From an uncultured Clostridia bacterium (GTDB lineage: Bacteria > Bacillota > Clostridia > TANB77 > CAG-508): DNA of 34,691 nt. Under the pieces are notes generated by a model. That model was not told the DNA's origin. It made no database searches and saw only the letters and a list, made by a program, of their open reading frames with translations. This document shows positions 24,392 through 33,840 of this stretch, one piece after another (within the stretch, counting starts at the first letter, position 1; the number at the start of each line of letters is the position of its first letter). The stretch covers positions 1 to 34,691 of the forward strand of contig CALXKA010000012.1 of NCBI GenBank assembly GCA_944388765.1, read 5' to 3'. The position numbers were made by a program, and so were the translations under genes.

Positions 24392-25450
24392 ATGAATCCT
24401 AAGTTACAATGGTTAAGAAATAAGATGTCAAGTTTAGATTTACAAGGTTTAATATTAACAAATCCTGTAAATATAAGATATTTAACAAACATCGAAGCAG
24501 AAGGAATACTATTATTAACAAGAAAAGATAATATATATATAACAGATGCAAGATATATAGAGGCAGTTCATAGTACATTAACTTTATATGACGAAATAAT
24601 AGTATATGATGTGCATGATGTTTCAAAAGATGACTATGAAAACTTTTTTATGTTTTGTGAAAATGTTGGATTCGAAGAAAATGATATTTCATATGCAAAA
24701 TATAAAGAATATATAAGAAAATATAAAATTAATAATTTTGTTGAAACAGAGCATATAATAGAAAAACAAAGAATGATAAAAGATGAAGAAGAAATAAAAA
24801 ACATTGAAAAAGCTTGTGAAATAACAGATAATTGTTTTTCATATATATTAAATTATATAAAACCAGGAATAACAGAAAAACAAATTGCAAATGAAATAGA
24901 AGAATACTATAAGCAAAGAACAGATGGATTATCATTTGATACTATTGTTGCATCAGGTGAAAATACGTCAAAACCTCATGCGGTACCAACTAATAGAAAA
25001 ATACAAGAAAAAGATATAATAACAATAGATATGGGATGTAAAGTAAATGGATATTGTTCAGATATGACAAGAACATTTTTTGTAGGAGAGGTACCAGAAG
25101 AAATAAAACCTATTTATGACTTGGTACTAAAAAATCAAGTTCAAATATTAGAATCATATAAAGACGGAGCAAGTACAAGATTACTTACAAAAATGGTAGA
25201 AAATGATTTTAAATTAAATAATTATGATTTAATTCATAGTTTAGGTCATGGAGTAGGTTTAGAAATACATGAACCACCATATGTAAGTTATACATCAGAT
25301 ACTCAATTAAAAGAAAATATGATAGTTACAGATGAACCAGGAATATATATACCAGGAAAGTTTGGCGTTAGAATAGAAGATACTGTACAAATTACAAAAT
25401 TTGGTTGTATAAGTTTAACAAAATCTGAGAAAAATTATATTATAATATAG
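24392..25450 (+). CDS. M24 family aminopeptidase P-like (Xaa-Pro peptidase)
   Basis: A 352-residue creatinase-like N-terminal domain (about 1-125) plus a C-terminal M24 pita-bread domain. The dimetal ligands are present: Asp in TIDMGC, Asp in YCSDMTR, His in HSLGHGVGLEIHE, Glu in TDEPGIY and Glu in RIEDT. It removes N-terminal residues before proline from peptides in the cytoplasm. The start at 24392 is chosen with GGGGG 6 nt upstream; an ATG 6 nt earlier overlaps that site. It stands before efp, a pairing common in Firmicutes, although efp also has its own promoter. Confidence 0.94.
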   Translation: MNPKLQWLRNKMSSLDLQGLILTNPVNIRYLTNIEAEGILLLTRKDNIYITDARYIEAVHSTLTLYDEIIVYDVHDVSKDDYENFFMFCENVGFEENDISYAKYKEYIRKYKINNFVETEHIIEKQRMIKDEEEIKNIEKACEITDNCFSYILNYIKPGITEKQIANEIEEYYKQRTDGLSFDTIVASGENTSKPHAVPTNRKIQEKDIITIDMGCKVNGYCSDMTRTFFVGEVPEEIKPIYDLVLKNQVQILESYKDGASTRLLTKMVENDFKLNNYDLIHSLGHGVGLEIHEPPYVSYTSDTQLKENMIVTDEPGIYIPGKFGVRIEDTVQITKFGCISLTKSEKNYIII

Positions 25451-25490
25451 ATATAAATTATTTCTCAATCAACTAAATATTGTAAAATAC

Positions 25491-25519
25491 TTGATTTTTA
25501 GCGGAAAATATAGTAAAAT
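25491..25519 (+). promoter_or_regulatory. sigma-A promoter for efp
   Basis: TTGATT (25491-25496), a 17-nt spacer and TAAAAT (25514-25519), 45 bp before the efp ATG. Confidence 0.65.
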
Positions 25520-25563
25520 AAGTAATGTTAATTTTATAACAAAAATTGAAAGGAGAAATAATT

Positions 25564-26130
25564 ATGGCATCAGTATATTCAGCAGGAGATTTTAGAAATG
25601 GAACAACTTTTGAAATGGAAGGAAATGTATATAGAATAGTAGAATTTCAACACGTAAAACCAGGAAAAGGTTCAGCATTTGTAAGAACAAAATTAAAAAA
25701 TGTAATAACAGGAGCAACATTAGAAAAAACATTTAACCCATCAGATAAATTCCCAGCAGCAGAAATTGAGAAAAAGGCAATGCAATATTTATATAATGAT
25801 GGAGATTTATATTATTTTATGGATAATGTAACATATGACCAAATACCATTAAATAAAGAACAATTAGGTGATTGCTTAAAATATTTAAAAGAAAATATGG
25901 AAGTTACAATATTATCATATAAAGGAAATATTTTTGCAGTAGAACCACCAACATTTGTTGAATTAGAAGTTACATATACAGAGCCTGGATTTAGTGGAAA
26001 TACAACAACTACATCAGGAAAGCCAGCTAAATTAGAAACTGGATTAGAAATTCAAGTTCCATTATTCGTAAACATTGGAGATATTTTAAAAATAGATACT
26101 AGAACATGTGAATACATGGAGAGAATATAA
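25564..26130 (+). CDS. efp: elongation factor P
   Basis: A 188-residue translation factor that binds between P and E sites and rescues ribosomes stalled at polyproline. Three OB-like domains of normal length are present. The tip loop is VKPGKGSAF, with K35 matching the residue modified in other bacteria. Domain III ends with the [22 protein letters not shown] signature (split over ~158-180). The ATG at 25564 follows AAAGGAG; a TTG 18 nt earlier is rejected. No modification enzyme (epmA/epmB or ymfI) was seen in the window. Confidence 0.97.
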   Translation: MASVYSAGDFRNGTTFEMEGNVYRIVEFQHVKPGKGSAFVRTKLKNVITGATLEKTFNPSDKFPAAEIEKKAMQYLYNDGDLYYFMDNVTYDQIPLNKEQLGDCLKYLKENMEVTILSYKGNIFAVEPPTFVELEVTYTEPGFSGNTTTTSGKPAKLETGLEIQVPLFVNIGDILKIDTRTCEYMERI

Positions 26131-26147
26131 GAAAGGTGATTAACAAA

Positions 26148-26609
26148 ATGGGAAAATTAAAAAACGAATATAAAAGTTTTTTAGATGACATAGAAAAAAA
26201 TATAAAAAATCCACAAGATTTAGAATATATAAAAACAAGATTTGCATCTTTTCTAGATGTTATATTAGATCAAATGGATTATATAATGGATTATAAAAAA
26301 GAACAAATCGAAAAATTAGAAAACACTCAAAAAGAATTAGATGATAAAATGGGTAAAATGCAACAAGTAATAGACAATATAGAAAAAGATATATATACAG
26401 ACGGAGAATTTGATTTTGAAATTGTATGCCCGTATTGTAATTATGAATTCTTTATTGATGTAGATGAAAATAAAACAGAAATAACATGTCCTGAATGTCA
26501 AAATGTAATTGAGTTAGACTGGACAGGCGATGTTGATGAAGACACACATAATTGTAATGGAAGTTGTGGAGGATGTCATGGTTGTGATGAAGAAGACGAT
26601 GACATGTAA
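26148..26609 (+). CDS. CD1247-type zinc-ribbon protein with Cys-rich tail
   Basis: A 153-residue clostridial protein: an N-terminal helical domain (about 1-83, coiled-coil-like after 45), a zinc ribbon with C94/C97 and C114/C117 (CPYC, CPEC), then an acidic tail carrying four more Cys and two His (HNCNGSCGGCHGC, 134-146) and ending in DEEDDDM. It resembles the CD1247 N-terminal domain family, whose function is not known. The extra Cys cluster could bind another metal. The ATG at 26148 follows AAAGGTG; a GTG at 26136 is part of that site. It is 17 bp after efp in one operon, with a terminator after it. Confidence 0.8.
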   Translation: MGKLKNEYKSFLDDIEKNIKNPQDLEYIKTRFASFLDVILDQMDYIMDYKKEQIEKLENTQKELDDKMGKMQQVIDNIEKDIYTDGEFDFEIVCPYCNYEFFIDVDENKTEITCPECQNVIELDWTGDVDEDTHNCNGSCGGCHGCDEEDDDM

Positions 26610-26613
26610 ATAT

Positions 26614-26667
26614 AAAGAATCTAAAAGAGAGATTATCAATATCAATAATCTCTCTTTTAGATTCTTT
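26614..26667 (+). terminator. long terminator hairpin after the efp operon
   Basis: A perfect 23-bp stem (26614-26636 with 26645-26667, AAAGAATCTAAAAGAGAGAT...) and an 8-nt loop. The next gene on the minus strand ends 6 bp later, so it serves both directions. Confidence 0.85.
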
Positions 26668-26672
26668 ACACA

Positions 26673-26930
26673 TTATTTTTTAACAAAATATCCAAGAATT
26701 GCAAGCACAATTGAAACAATCAAGGCAATAGACCAAAATGTAACAAAAAGTATAATTATGCATGCAAGTAATGGGTAATGAGAAAAATAATGCAAAATAG
26801 GAATTGCGATTATGCCAAGTACCGAAAAAAAGGCAAATATTATCGCAACACTTTTTTCACCTTTGTAAAAGATGGAAACTTCCCATCTAGTCCAAATCCG
26901 GTAAAAAAAATTACTTAATTTTTCAAACAT
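26673..26930 (-). CDS. hypothetical small two-helix membrane protein
   Basis: An 85-residue protein. Residues 1-22 are amphipathic/aromatic (FFYRIWTRWEV) and are followed by two hydrophobic segments (about 27-48 and 52-80), ending in KK. I recognise no family. The ATG at 26930 has AAGGAGG about 10 nt upstream; an in-frame start 13 codons earlier has none. Its Arg in YRIW is one of the few in-frame CGG codons in the window, so it may be less adapted to the host. Confidence 0.65.
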   Translation of the reverse strand: MFEKLSNFFYRIWTRWEVSIFYKGEKSVAIIFAFFSVLGIIAIPILHYFSHYPLLACIIILFVTFWSIALIVSIVLAILGYFVKK

Positions 26931-27056
26931 ATATAGTACCTCCTTATAATTATAAATATATATTAACATAAAATACAGATAAATTCAATTATTAATAAAA
27001 TAAAATTGATATATGTTATAATGTATATTAATAAGTAGAAATGGATAAAATAAAAA

Positions 27057-27078
27057 AATCATTCTAAAAAGAATGATT
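27057..27078 (-). terminator. terminator of tRNA-Trp
   Basis: An 8-bp stem (27057-27064 with 27071-27078, AATCATTC/GAATGATT), 6-nt loop, followed on the minus strand by TTTTTTT. Confidence 0.85.
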
Positions 27079-27082
27079 AAAC

Positions 27083-27157
27083 TGGCAGGGGTAGAAGGAT
27101 TCGAACCCTCACAGGCGGTTTTGGAGACCGATGTGCTACCATTAACACTATACCCCT
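27083..27157 (-). tRNA. tRNA-Trp (anticodon CCA)
   Basis: On the minus strand a full cloverleaf: acceptor AGGGGTA with TACCCCT, D-arm with AATGGTAGCAC, anticodon stem TCGGT/ACCG-type closing the loop CTCCAAA (anticodon CCA), T-arm GAGGGTTCGAATCCTTC, discriminator G and encoded CCA (27083-27085). It has its own promoter and terminator. With anticodon CCA it reads UGG only, in line with TGA being a stop here. Confidence 0.97.
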
Positions 27158-27188
27158 ATATAAATAATATATTTATAACAACATTAAT

Positions 27189-27217
27189 ATATTAGCATAA
27201 AAAAATAAAATTATCAA
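27189..27217 (-). promoter_or_regulatory. sigma-A promoter for tRNA-Trp
   Basis: On the minus strand, TTGATA (27217-27212), a 17-nt spacer ending in TGC, and TAATAT (27194-27189), 31 bp before the tRNA 5' end. Confidence 0.75.
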
Positions 27218-27235
27218 GATATTTTTTTAAAATCA

Positions 27236-27264
27236 TTGACTTTTTTTGAATATGATAATATAAT
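27236..27264 (+). promoter_or_regulatory. sigma-A promoter for glyQS T-box transcript
   Basis: TTGACT (27236-27241), a 17-nt spacer and a perfect TATAAT (27259-27264). It is divergent from the tRNA-Trp promoter, with the -35 boxes about 18 bp apart. Confidence 0.8.
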
Positions 27265-27269
27265 ATAAA

Positions 27270-27483
27270 AAATTTAATAGTTACAGAGAAGAAGAAAAAG
27301 TACGGTAAAATTTATTTTTAGAGAGTTGGTATAGGTGAAAGTCCAACAATAAATTCGTATGGGGAGCTTTGGAGTAACATTTTATAATTAAGGTGCTTAA
27401 AACTTTTGTTTTAAGAATTAGGGTGGAAACGCGGAATATAACTTTCGTCCCTAGCATATATGCTAGGAATTGAAAGTTTTTTT
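27270..27483 (+). promoter_or_regulatory. T-box riboswitch (glycine)
   Basis: A leader RNA that senses uncharged tRNA and controls read-through into the synthetase. The T-box core AGGGTGGAAACGCGG (27420-27434) is present, preceded by stem I with GAGAGTTGGTATAGGTGAAAGTCC (split around 27321-27344) and followed by an intrinsic terminator. The UGGN of the T-box reads UGGA, whose A suits the U discriminator of bacterial tRNA-Gly, matching the downstream gene. I could not place the specifier codon confidently. Confidence 0.92.
27440..27483 (+). terminator. T-box regulated terminator
   Basis: Outer stem AACTTTC (27440-27446) with GAAAGTT (27472-27478), inner stem CCTAGCA/TGCTAGG, then a run of T. 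The 5' arm competes with the antiterminator formed by the T-box. Confidence 0.88.
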
Positions 27484-27537
27484 GATTTTATGAAAAACTT
27501 TTAAACCTAGTAAATTTAAAATAAGGGAGGAATATTT

Positions 27538-28920
27538 ATGTTAAAATCAATGGACACACTTGTAGCACTTTGTAAGAATAGAGGATACATCTATCCTGGA
27601 TCAGAAATTTATGGAGGATTAGCAAACACTTGGGATTATGGACCATTAGGAACAGAATTAAAAAATAATGTAAAAGCATTATGGAGAAAGAAATTTATTC
27701 AAGAAAACCCACACAATGTTGGATTAGATGCAGCAATTTTAATGAATCCAACTACTTGGGTAGCATCTGGTCATGTTGGAGGATTTTCAGACCCATTAAT
27801 AGATTGTAAAGAATGTAAAACAAGACATAGGGCAGATAAAATGATTGAAGAATGGGCGCACGAAAAAGGAAAAGATATGATAGCTGATGGTATGTCAGAT
27901 GAAGAATTAGTTAATTTTATAAAAGAAAATCAAATACCATGCCCTAATTGTGGAGGACATAATTTTACAGATATTAGAAAATTCAACTTAATGTTTAAAA
28001 CATTCCAAGGAGTAACAGAGGATAAAACAGCTGAAATATATTTAAGACCAGAAACAGCACAAGGAATTTTTGTTAATTTTAAAAATGTAATGAGAACAAC
28101 AAGAAAAAAATTACCTATGGGAATAGCACAAATTGGTAAAGCATTCAGAAATGAGATAACACCAGGTAATTTCACATTTAGAACACGTGAATTTGAACAA
28201 ATGGAATTAGAATTTTTCTGTAAGCCAGGAACAGATTTAGAATGGCAAGAATATTGGAAAAAATATTGTAAACAGTGGTTATTAGATTTAGGTATAAAAG
28301 AGGAGAATATACGTCTAAGAGATCATAAGCCAGAAGAATTATCACATTATAGTAATGCAACAACAGATATAGAATTTGCATTCCCATTTGGTTGGGGAGA
28401 ATTATGGGGAATAGCAGATAGAACAGACTATGACCTAAAAAGTCATATGAAAGTATCAAAAGAAGACTTCACATATACAGATCAAGAAACAGGAGAAAAA
28501 TATGTACCATATTGTATAGAACCATCATTAGGTGCTGATAGGGTAACACTAGCATTTTTATGTAACAGTTATGATGAAGAAAAAATTGATGAAAATGATA
28601 CTAGAATTGTATTACATTTGCATCCAGCGTTAGCTCCATTTAAGCTAGCTGTACTTCCACTTTCTAAAAAATTATCAGAAAAAGCTATGGAAGTATATAA
28701 AATGCTTTCAAAGAAATTTATGTGTGATTATGATGAAGCAGGAAGTATAGGAAAGAGATATAGAAGAGAAGATGAAATAGGAACACCATATTGTGTAACA
28801 ATAGATTTTGATACATTAGAAGATGATACAGTAACAATAAGAGATAGAGACACTATGGAACAAATAAGATTGAAAATTAATGATATTGAAAATTGGATTC
28901 AAGAAAAAATAGAATTTTAA
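27538..28920 (+). CDS. glyQS: glycyl-tRNA synthetase, alpha2 type
   Basis: A 460-residue homodimeric class II GlyRS (the single-chain alpha2 form, not the two-subunit GlyQ/GlyS). It has [11 protein letters not shown] and WDYGPLG near the N terminus and a metal-site-like Cys cluster ([20 protein letters not shown]). Motif 2 is around [17 protein letters not shown], the glycine-site acids are in RPETAQGIF and EPSLGADR (motif 3 region), and a C-terminal anticodon-binding domain spans about 360-460. It is controlled by the T-box 55 bp upstream, and GGGAGG precedes the ATG. Confidence 0.97.
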   Translation: MLKSMDTLVALCKNRGYIYPGSEIYGGLANTWDYGPLGTELKNNVKALWRKKFIQENPHNVGLDAAILMNPTTWVASGHVGGFSDPLIDCKECKTRHRADKMIEEWAHEKGKDMIADGMSDEELVNFIKENQIPCPNCGGHNFTDIRKFNLMFKTFQGVTEDKTAEIYLRPETAQGIFVNFKNVMRTTRKKLPMGIAQIGKAFRNEITPGNFTFRTREFEQMELEFFCKPGTDLEWQEYWKKYCKQWLLDLGIKEENIRLRDHKPEELSHYSNATTDIEFAFPFGWGELWGIADRTDYDLKSHMKVSKEDFTYTDQETGEKYVPYCIEPSLGADRVTLAFLCNSYDEEKIDENDTRIVLHLHPALAPFKLAVLPLSKKLSEKAMEVYKMLSKKFMCDYDEAGSIGKRYRREDEIGTPYCVTIDFDTLEDDTVTIRDRDTMEQIRLKINDIENWIQEKIEF

Positions 28921-28927
28921 TTAACTA

Positions 28928-28955
28928 AAAATTGGGTTTATAAACCCAATTTTTT
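28928..28955 (+). terminator. terminator after glyQS
   Basis: A palindrome, AAAATTGGGTTTA with TAAACCCAATTTT (28928-28940/28941-28953), ending in a TTTTTT run. The A-run on the left gives a T-run for the convergent sspH gene too. Confidence 0.88.
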
Positions 28956-28959
28956 AGTA

Positions 28960-29136
28960 CTAATTTTCATATAAATCCTTTATAAAAACATCTCTTTCTT
29001 CAAAATTATCAACAAAACCTATTTTTACTTTCTGATTGGTTGAATCTAATTCTTGAACCCAAACAGGTCTATCATCATAAAAAATATCAAATTTTGAATC
29101 ATTATTTAAAATATAATTCATTCTATCAATATTCAT
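28960..29136 (-). CDS. sspH: H-type small acid-soluble spore protein
   Basis: A 58-residue protein matching the SspH family in length (about 59) and pattern: MNIDRMNYILNND, then FDIFYDDRPVWVQELD (compare the VxYxGxPVWIE core of SspH), then a final hydrophobic/acidic VFIKDLYEN. SspH is a minor spore-core SASP made in the forespore. The ATG at 29136 has GGAGG about 8 nt upstream; a longer frame upstream has no such site. No confident sigma-G promoter was found by eye. Confidence 0.78.
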   Translation of the reverse strand: MNIDRMNYILNNDSKFDIFYDDRPVWVQELDSTNQKVKIGFVDNFEERDVFIKDLYEN

Positions 29137-29279
29137 AACTATACCTCCAATAACATATATTAATTTAAGTATATCCACAAAATATGAAAATATAACCTAT
29201 ATTTGACTAATTACAGGATTTAATATAAAATGTGAAAGTAAAAAATATATGAACTACATAAGAAAGGGTGAAAAAATTT

Positions 29280-30920
29280 ATGAAAATACAATATAAAGAA
29301 AAAATAATAGAAATACAAGAAGGAAGAACTATACAAGAGATATTAGCAGAAGAAATAAAGAATAATGAATATGCTGTTGTGGGGGCAATATTTAATAATG
29401 AATACGAAAATTTGAATTATAAAATCCACGAAGATGGAAAACTAGAATTAATAGATATTTCTTCAAAAGAGGGAAGTAAGATATATAGAAGAACAATGGT
29501 ATATATTTTGGCAAAAGCTTTTGAAAAATTGTATCCAAAAAATAAAATGAATGTAAATTATCAATTAACAAATTCAATGTTTTGTGATGTGGAAAATATA
29601 GATGTAACAGAAGAAATGGTTCATAATATAAGTGAAGAAATGAGAAAAATAATAAAACAAGATTTACCAATTAAACAAATTGTTATGGATAGACAAGAAG
29701 CAGAAGAATTTTACAAAAAATACGATACTTCAAAAGGAAGATTACAATTAGATTTAGAAGATAATCAAAAAATATACATGTACGAATGTGATGGATATTA
29801 TAACTATTGTTATGGAACAATTGCAAATAGAACAGGAATTGCAAAGATATTTGAAATTGTGAAATATGGTAATGGATTATTAATGAGATATCCAAGTTCA
29901 GATAAGCCTCAACAATTACCAAAATTGGTAGATAGCAAAAAATTAGCATGGGCATTAGATGAATATGAGGATATACATAGAATTTTAAATATGGATAGAG
30001 TATATAAAATAAATAATGCTATTGGAGATGACAGAATAAAAGATGTAATAATGTTAGATGAGGCTTTACATGAAAAGAAAATAGCAAATATAGCAGATGA
30101 AATAGCAAAAAATCGTAGTATAAAAATGATACTAATAGCAGGACCGTCATCATCAGGAAAAACAACATTTGCACAAAGATTAGGTTTACAATTAAGAATA
30201 AATAAATTAAGACCAGTTACAATTTCAGTTGATAATTATTTTGTGGAAAGAAAAGATAATCCAAAAGATGAAAATGGAAATTATGATTTTGAATGTATAG
30301 AAGCTATTGATATGAAATTATTTAATGACCATTTAACAAAACTATTAAATGGTGAAGAAATAGAAAGGCCAGAATTTGATTTTTATGAAGGAACAAAAAA
30401 ATATAAAGGTAAAAAACTAAAATTAGGTAAAGAAGATGTATTAGTAATAGAAGGAATACATTGCTTAAATGATAGATTAACAAGTAGTATATCAAAAGAG
30501 CAAAAATATAAGATATACATTAGTGCATTAACAGTATTAAATATGGATAGATATAATAGAATATCAACAACAGATACAAGACTTATAAGAAGAATAGTAA
30601 GAGATCATAAATTTAGGGGATATACTGCAAAACATACGATAGGAACATGGAATATGGTAAATGCAGGAGAAGAAAAAAATATATTTCCATTCCAAGAAGA
30701 GGCGAATAGTATTTTTAATACATCATTAATATATGAATTAAATGTATTAAAAGGGATAGTGCTTCCATTATTAGAAGAAATAACAAAAGAAGAAAAAGAA
30801 TATGCAGAAGCTAGAAGATTAATAGACATGTTAAAATACTTTAAAACAATACCAGAAGAATATGTGCCAACAAATTCTTTATTAAAAGAATTTATAGGCG
30901 GAGGAAACTTCAAATATTAA
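29280..30920 (+). CDS. nucleoside kinase: TGS domain fused to uridine kinase-like domain
   Basis: A 546-residue fusion. An N-terminal TGS-like domain (about 1-65) and a ThrRS-second-additional-domain-like region (about 66-230) precede a uridine kinase/phosphoribulokinase-type P-loop kinase (about 280-500). The Walker A motif is AGPSSSGKTT (287-296), followed by ISVDNYFVER and an EGIHCLND block. This architecture is common in Firmicutes and is annotated as nucleoside kinase; the natural substrate is not certain. The ATG at 29280 follows AAAGGGTG; an in-frame GTG in that site is rejected. RNHCP follows by 28 bp. Confidence 0.9.
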   Translation: MKIQYKEKIIEIQEGRTIQEILAEEIKNNEYAVVGAIFNNEYENLNYKIHEDGKLELIDISSKEGSKIYRRTMVYILAKAFEKLYPKNKMNVNYQLTNSMFCDVENIDVTEEMVHNISEEMRKIIKQDLPIKQIVMDRQEAEEFYKKYDTSKGRLQLDLEDNQKIYMYECDGYYNYCYGTIANRTGIAKIFEIVKYGNGLLMRYPSSDKPQQLPKLVDSKKLAWALDEYEDIHRILNMDRVYKINNAIGDDRIKDVIMLDEALHEKKIANIADEIAKNRSIKMILIAGPSSSGKTTFAQRLGLQLRINKLRPVTISVDNYFVERKDNPKDENGNYDFECIEAIDMKLFNDHLTKLLNGEEIERPEFDFYEGTKKYKGKKLKLGKEDVLVIEGIHCLNDRLTSSISKEQKYKIYISALTVLNMDRYNRISTTDTRLIRRIVRDHKFRGYTAKHTIGTWNMVNAGEEKNIFPFQEEANSIFNTSLIYELNVLKGIVLPLLEEITKEEKEYAEARRLIDMLKYFKTIPEEYVPTNSLLKEFIGGGNFKY

Positions 30921-30948
30921 AGACAATTATAAAAAGCAGGAGATTTAT

Positions 30949-31260
30949 ATGGAAACAAGAAACTTTACAGAAATTGATGAAGAATTTATATGTGATAATT
31001 GTGGAAAAAAAGTACCTAAGTTAGGCTATTCATGTAGAAACCATTGTCCATATTGCTTACATTCAAAACATGTAGATAAAAATCCAGGAGATAGACAAGA
31101 ACAATGTCATGGGGATTTGGAACCAGTTGGTTTGGAAATAAATTCTAAAAAAGGATATGTAATTATTTTTAAATGTAAAAAATGTGGAGAAATCAGAAAA
31201 AATAAAGCTGCAAAAGATGATAATATGGATTTAATAATTGAATTAAGTAGTAGGGAGTAA
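30949..31260 (+). CDS. RNHCP domain protein
   Basis: A 103-residue zinc-binding protein named for its RNHCP motif (CRNHCPYCLHSKHVD, about 28-42). It has CDNC (15-18), CPYC, a C-H-G block (ECQCHGDLEP-like, here QEQCHGDLEPVG) and CKKCGEIRKNK near the C terminus. The family is widespread in Firmicutes and is suspected to bind nucleic acid, but its function is not established. It follows the kinase by 28 bp with AGGAG before the ATG, so it is in the same transcript. Confidence 0.92.
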   Translation: METRNFTEIDEEFICDNCGKKVPKLGYSCRNHCPYCLHSKHVDKNPGDRQEQCHGDLEPVGLEINSKKGYVIIFKCKKCGEIRKNKAAKDDNMDLIIELSSRE

Positions 31261-31285
31261 AGATTATTTTATATTCATTTTATGG

Positions 31286-31327
31286 AATTAGGGACATTCT
31301 TTAATATTTTAAAGAATGTCCCTAATT
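31286..31327. repeat. 19-bp perfect palindrome with 4-nt loop, REP-like
   Basis: AATTAGGGACATTCTTTAA (31286-31304) and its exact complement (31309-31327), loop TATT. It sits between convergent genes, where a terminator is expected, but no T-run follows on the plus strand. The GGGACATTC...GAATGTCCC arms resemble REP-like palindromes seen in Clostridia, and an imperfect relative lies at 14052-14071. It may serve as terminator, repeat, or both. Confidence 0.75.
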
Positions 31328-31334
31328 ATAAAAC

Positions 31335-33804
31335 TTATATTTCTCTATTAAGATTTCCATTAGTATAATCTTTTCCTTCTAAACGTTTTCCAGATTTAAC
31401 AACTTCAATGACATTATTAATTTCATCAACCGTTTCTTCTAAAATATCAATACGTACAGAATCAACATTAAAGCTATATGGAGAAATTGAAGATATTTTA
31501 CTATTAAATAATGTAGTAACTGTTTGGATATTATCAGGCATTATAGGAAATTTCATATTTAACCTATCTTTTAAATAATATGAATGAGAAGTTGTACATC
31601 TAGCTTTGCATTCTGGATAACATTTATCAGTTTCACCAAGTAAACAATAATTCATATTAACTAGCGGAACTCTACCATAAACAATTAATTCTTTATTTAA
31701 ATATCTATAATCACATAAATTTTGTATTGTATTTTTATCTAATTCAGGAGATATTGTAAATGTACTTATACCAAGTTTTTTAAGTTCTAATACTGTATTT
31801 AAATTAAATACATTAAATGTATAATTTGTAATCAACTTAAAATATTTATTTAAATCTTTAAATAAACCATTTAATAACTTAATATTACATATATTAGATA
31901 TTACAAACCCTTTTATATCATATTTTTCTACACTTGTTTTAACATTTTCGTAAAACAAATTTTTATAATTTCCTTTTACAATTGTTGGCATATAAATATA
32001 AATATCAGACAATTTACTTAATTTCTTTAAAATATTTTCATACTTTTTATTAGTAAAATATTTTAAAGGTATATATATATTATCTATTTTAGATAAATTT
32101 TCATAATTAAAAGTAATGTCCAATTTGTTTAATAATATTGAAATCTTATATTTTTTAGATTTTGAAAGATTCATATTATTTTTTACATTAGTTCGCATAC
32201 TTTCTAAAACTGAATTTTTTAACATGTACATAGAGTTTTTTATATTATTAATAGGTGTATAATTTCTGTGACATTGAGTAATTGCATAATCTTCCACTTG
32301 TTTTAAAACATTTCTTCTTAATTCATTTAAAGTACTTAATCTAGGTAAAAACAAATTATCATCTAATTCTATGCTAATATTTTTAAATTCATAAGGGGTA
32401 GAAGAAGTTTTATTTATTTGTTGTAATACGATTTCTTTTGTCAAAGGTTTATTTTTTGCTTTTAAAGGAAATTCATCTATTGTATATGAAATATTTAAAT
32501 CCTTATATAATTTATTAGAATTAAATGAAGTAACTTCGATAGTAATAGGTTTATTTTCTTTAATTATAATTTTAGCATTTAATGGTATTTTTCTAAATTC
32601 TTTGCAATAACTTTCTTTGGCGAAAGTAGATAAGGATTTAGAAGACATTTTATAAATATTATCCTTAATATTTATATTTCCTTTCATACGACCTATTGTA
32701 ACAATTTGACCTTTTTTAGTTTTAGTTATATTTTTGGTATTTTCCATTAATTCAGATACTGTATAGCTACCTGTTTCATTTTCAAGAGAAATAGTATCTC
32801 CAATTTCAATTGTTTCTTTTAATTTAACCGTAATTAATCCTTTATTTTTATTATATTGTTGAACTTTTCCTAGAAATAATCCCATATTATTAGGTTTTTC
32901 TTTAAATACTAAATTTCTATTAGGTTCATTATCTAAATGACCAGAAGATGACATACCACGATTAAAAACTTGTAGTAAATCTTTTTGATCTTTTGCTTCG
33001 ATTTCAAAGTCTTTATTAGATAATGCTAAATCAATATATTTTCTATAAATTCTTGTAACAGTTGCAACATATTCAGGAGATTTCATTCTGCCTTCAATTT
33101 TTAAACATTTAACACCAGACTTTATAAAAAAAGGAATATATTCTAAGGCACATAAATCACGAGTACTTAATAAATACCCCTGATTAATTTTAGTATTGTC
33201 TTCATATAACTCATATGGTAGACGACATGGCTGAGCACATTTTCCACGATTACCAGAACGACCACCGAATCATACTAGAAAATAAACATTGACCTGAATA
33301 TGATATGCACAAAGCACCATGAACAAAACATTCAATCTCTATATTTGTGTTTTTACATATATATTCAATCTCATTTGTAGAAAGTTCTCTTGCAAGAACA
33401 ACTCTTTTAAAACCTAAATCTTGTAATTCTAATGCTCCATTTAAATTATGGACAGTCATCTGAGTGCTACCATGAATAGGTAAATCAGGAAATTCTCTAA
33501 TTAATTTCATAGCTAGGCCTAAATCTTGAACAATTATAGCATCTACCCCATATTCATAAGCTTCTCTTGCAAGCTTTAAAGCATCTTTAAACTCATTATC
33601 TTTTATTAAAGTATTTAAAGTTAAATTTGTTTTTACTCCTCTAACTTTTGCATATTGTATAGCCTTTTCTAAATTACTACCAGAAAAATTATGAGCAAAT
33701 GCTCTTGCACTATATAAGTCACTTCCAAAATACACGCTATCTGCTCCATTTTGAACAGCAGCTTTTAGACATTCAAAATTTCCAACAGGTGAAAGTAATT
33801 CCAT
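31335..33804 (-). pseudogene. U32 peptidase/hydroxylase (RlhA/TrhP-like, DUF3656), +1 frameshift
   Basis: Joined frames give an 822-residue protein of the long U32 class with a DUF3656-like C-terminal half, related to RlhA and TrhP, which hydroxylate 23S rRNA or tRNA. The N part starts MELLSPVGNFECLKAAVQNG with VYFGSDLYSARAFA and FVHGALC-SYSGQC. In the zero frame ATT is followed by CGG TGG TCG TTC TGG TAA. Skipping one base (C on the coding strand, position 33267) restores GGRSGNRGKCAQPCR and everything to the stop at 31335. Later cysteines (CYPECKARC) suit an Fe-S site. It is intact apart from this one base. Confidence 0.88.
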
Positions 33805-33840
33805 TTTCTATATCCTTTCTTAAAAGTTTTATTTGACATT

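Noticed and set aside
26530..26778. 82-codon plus-strand ORF across the long terminator
   Set aside because: It overlaps the CD1247-type gene in another frame and runs through the hairpin; no ribosome site or family was seen.
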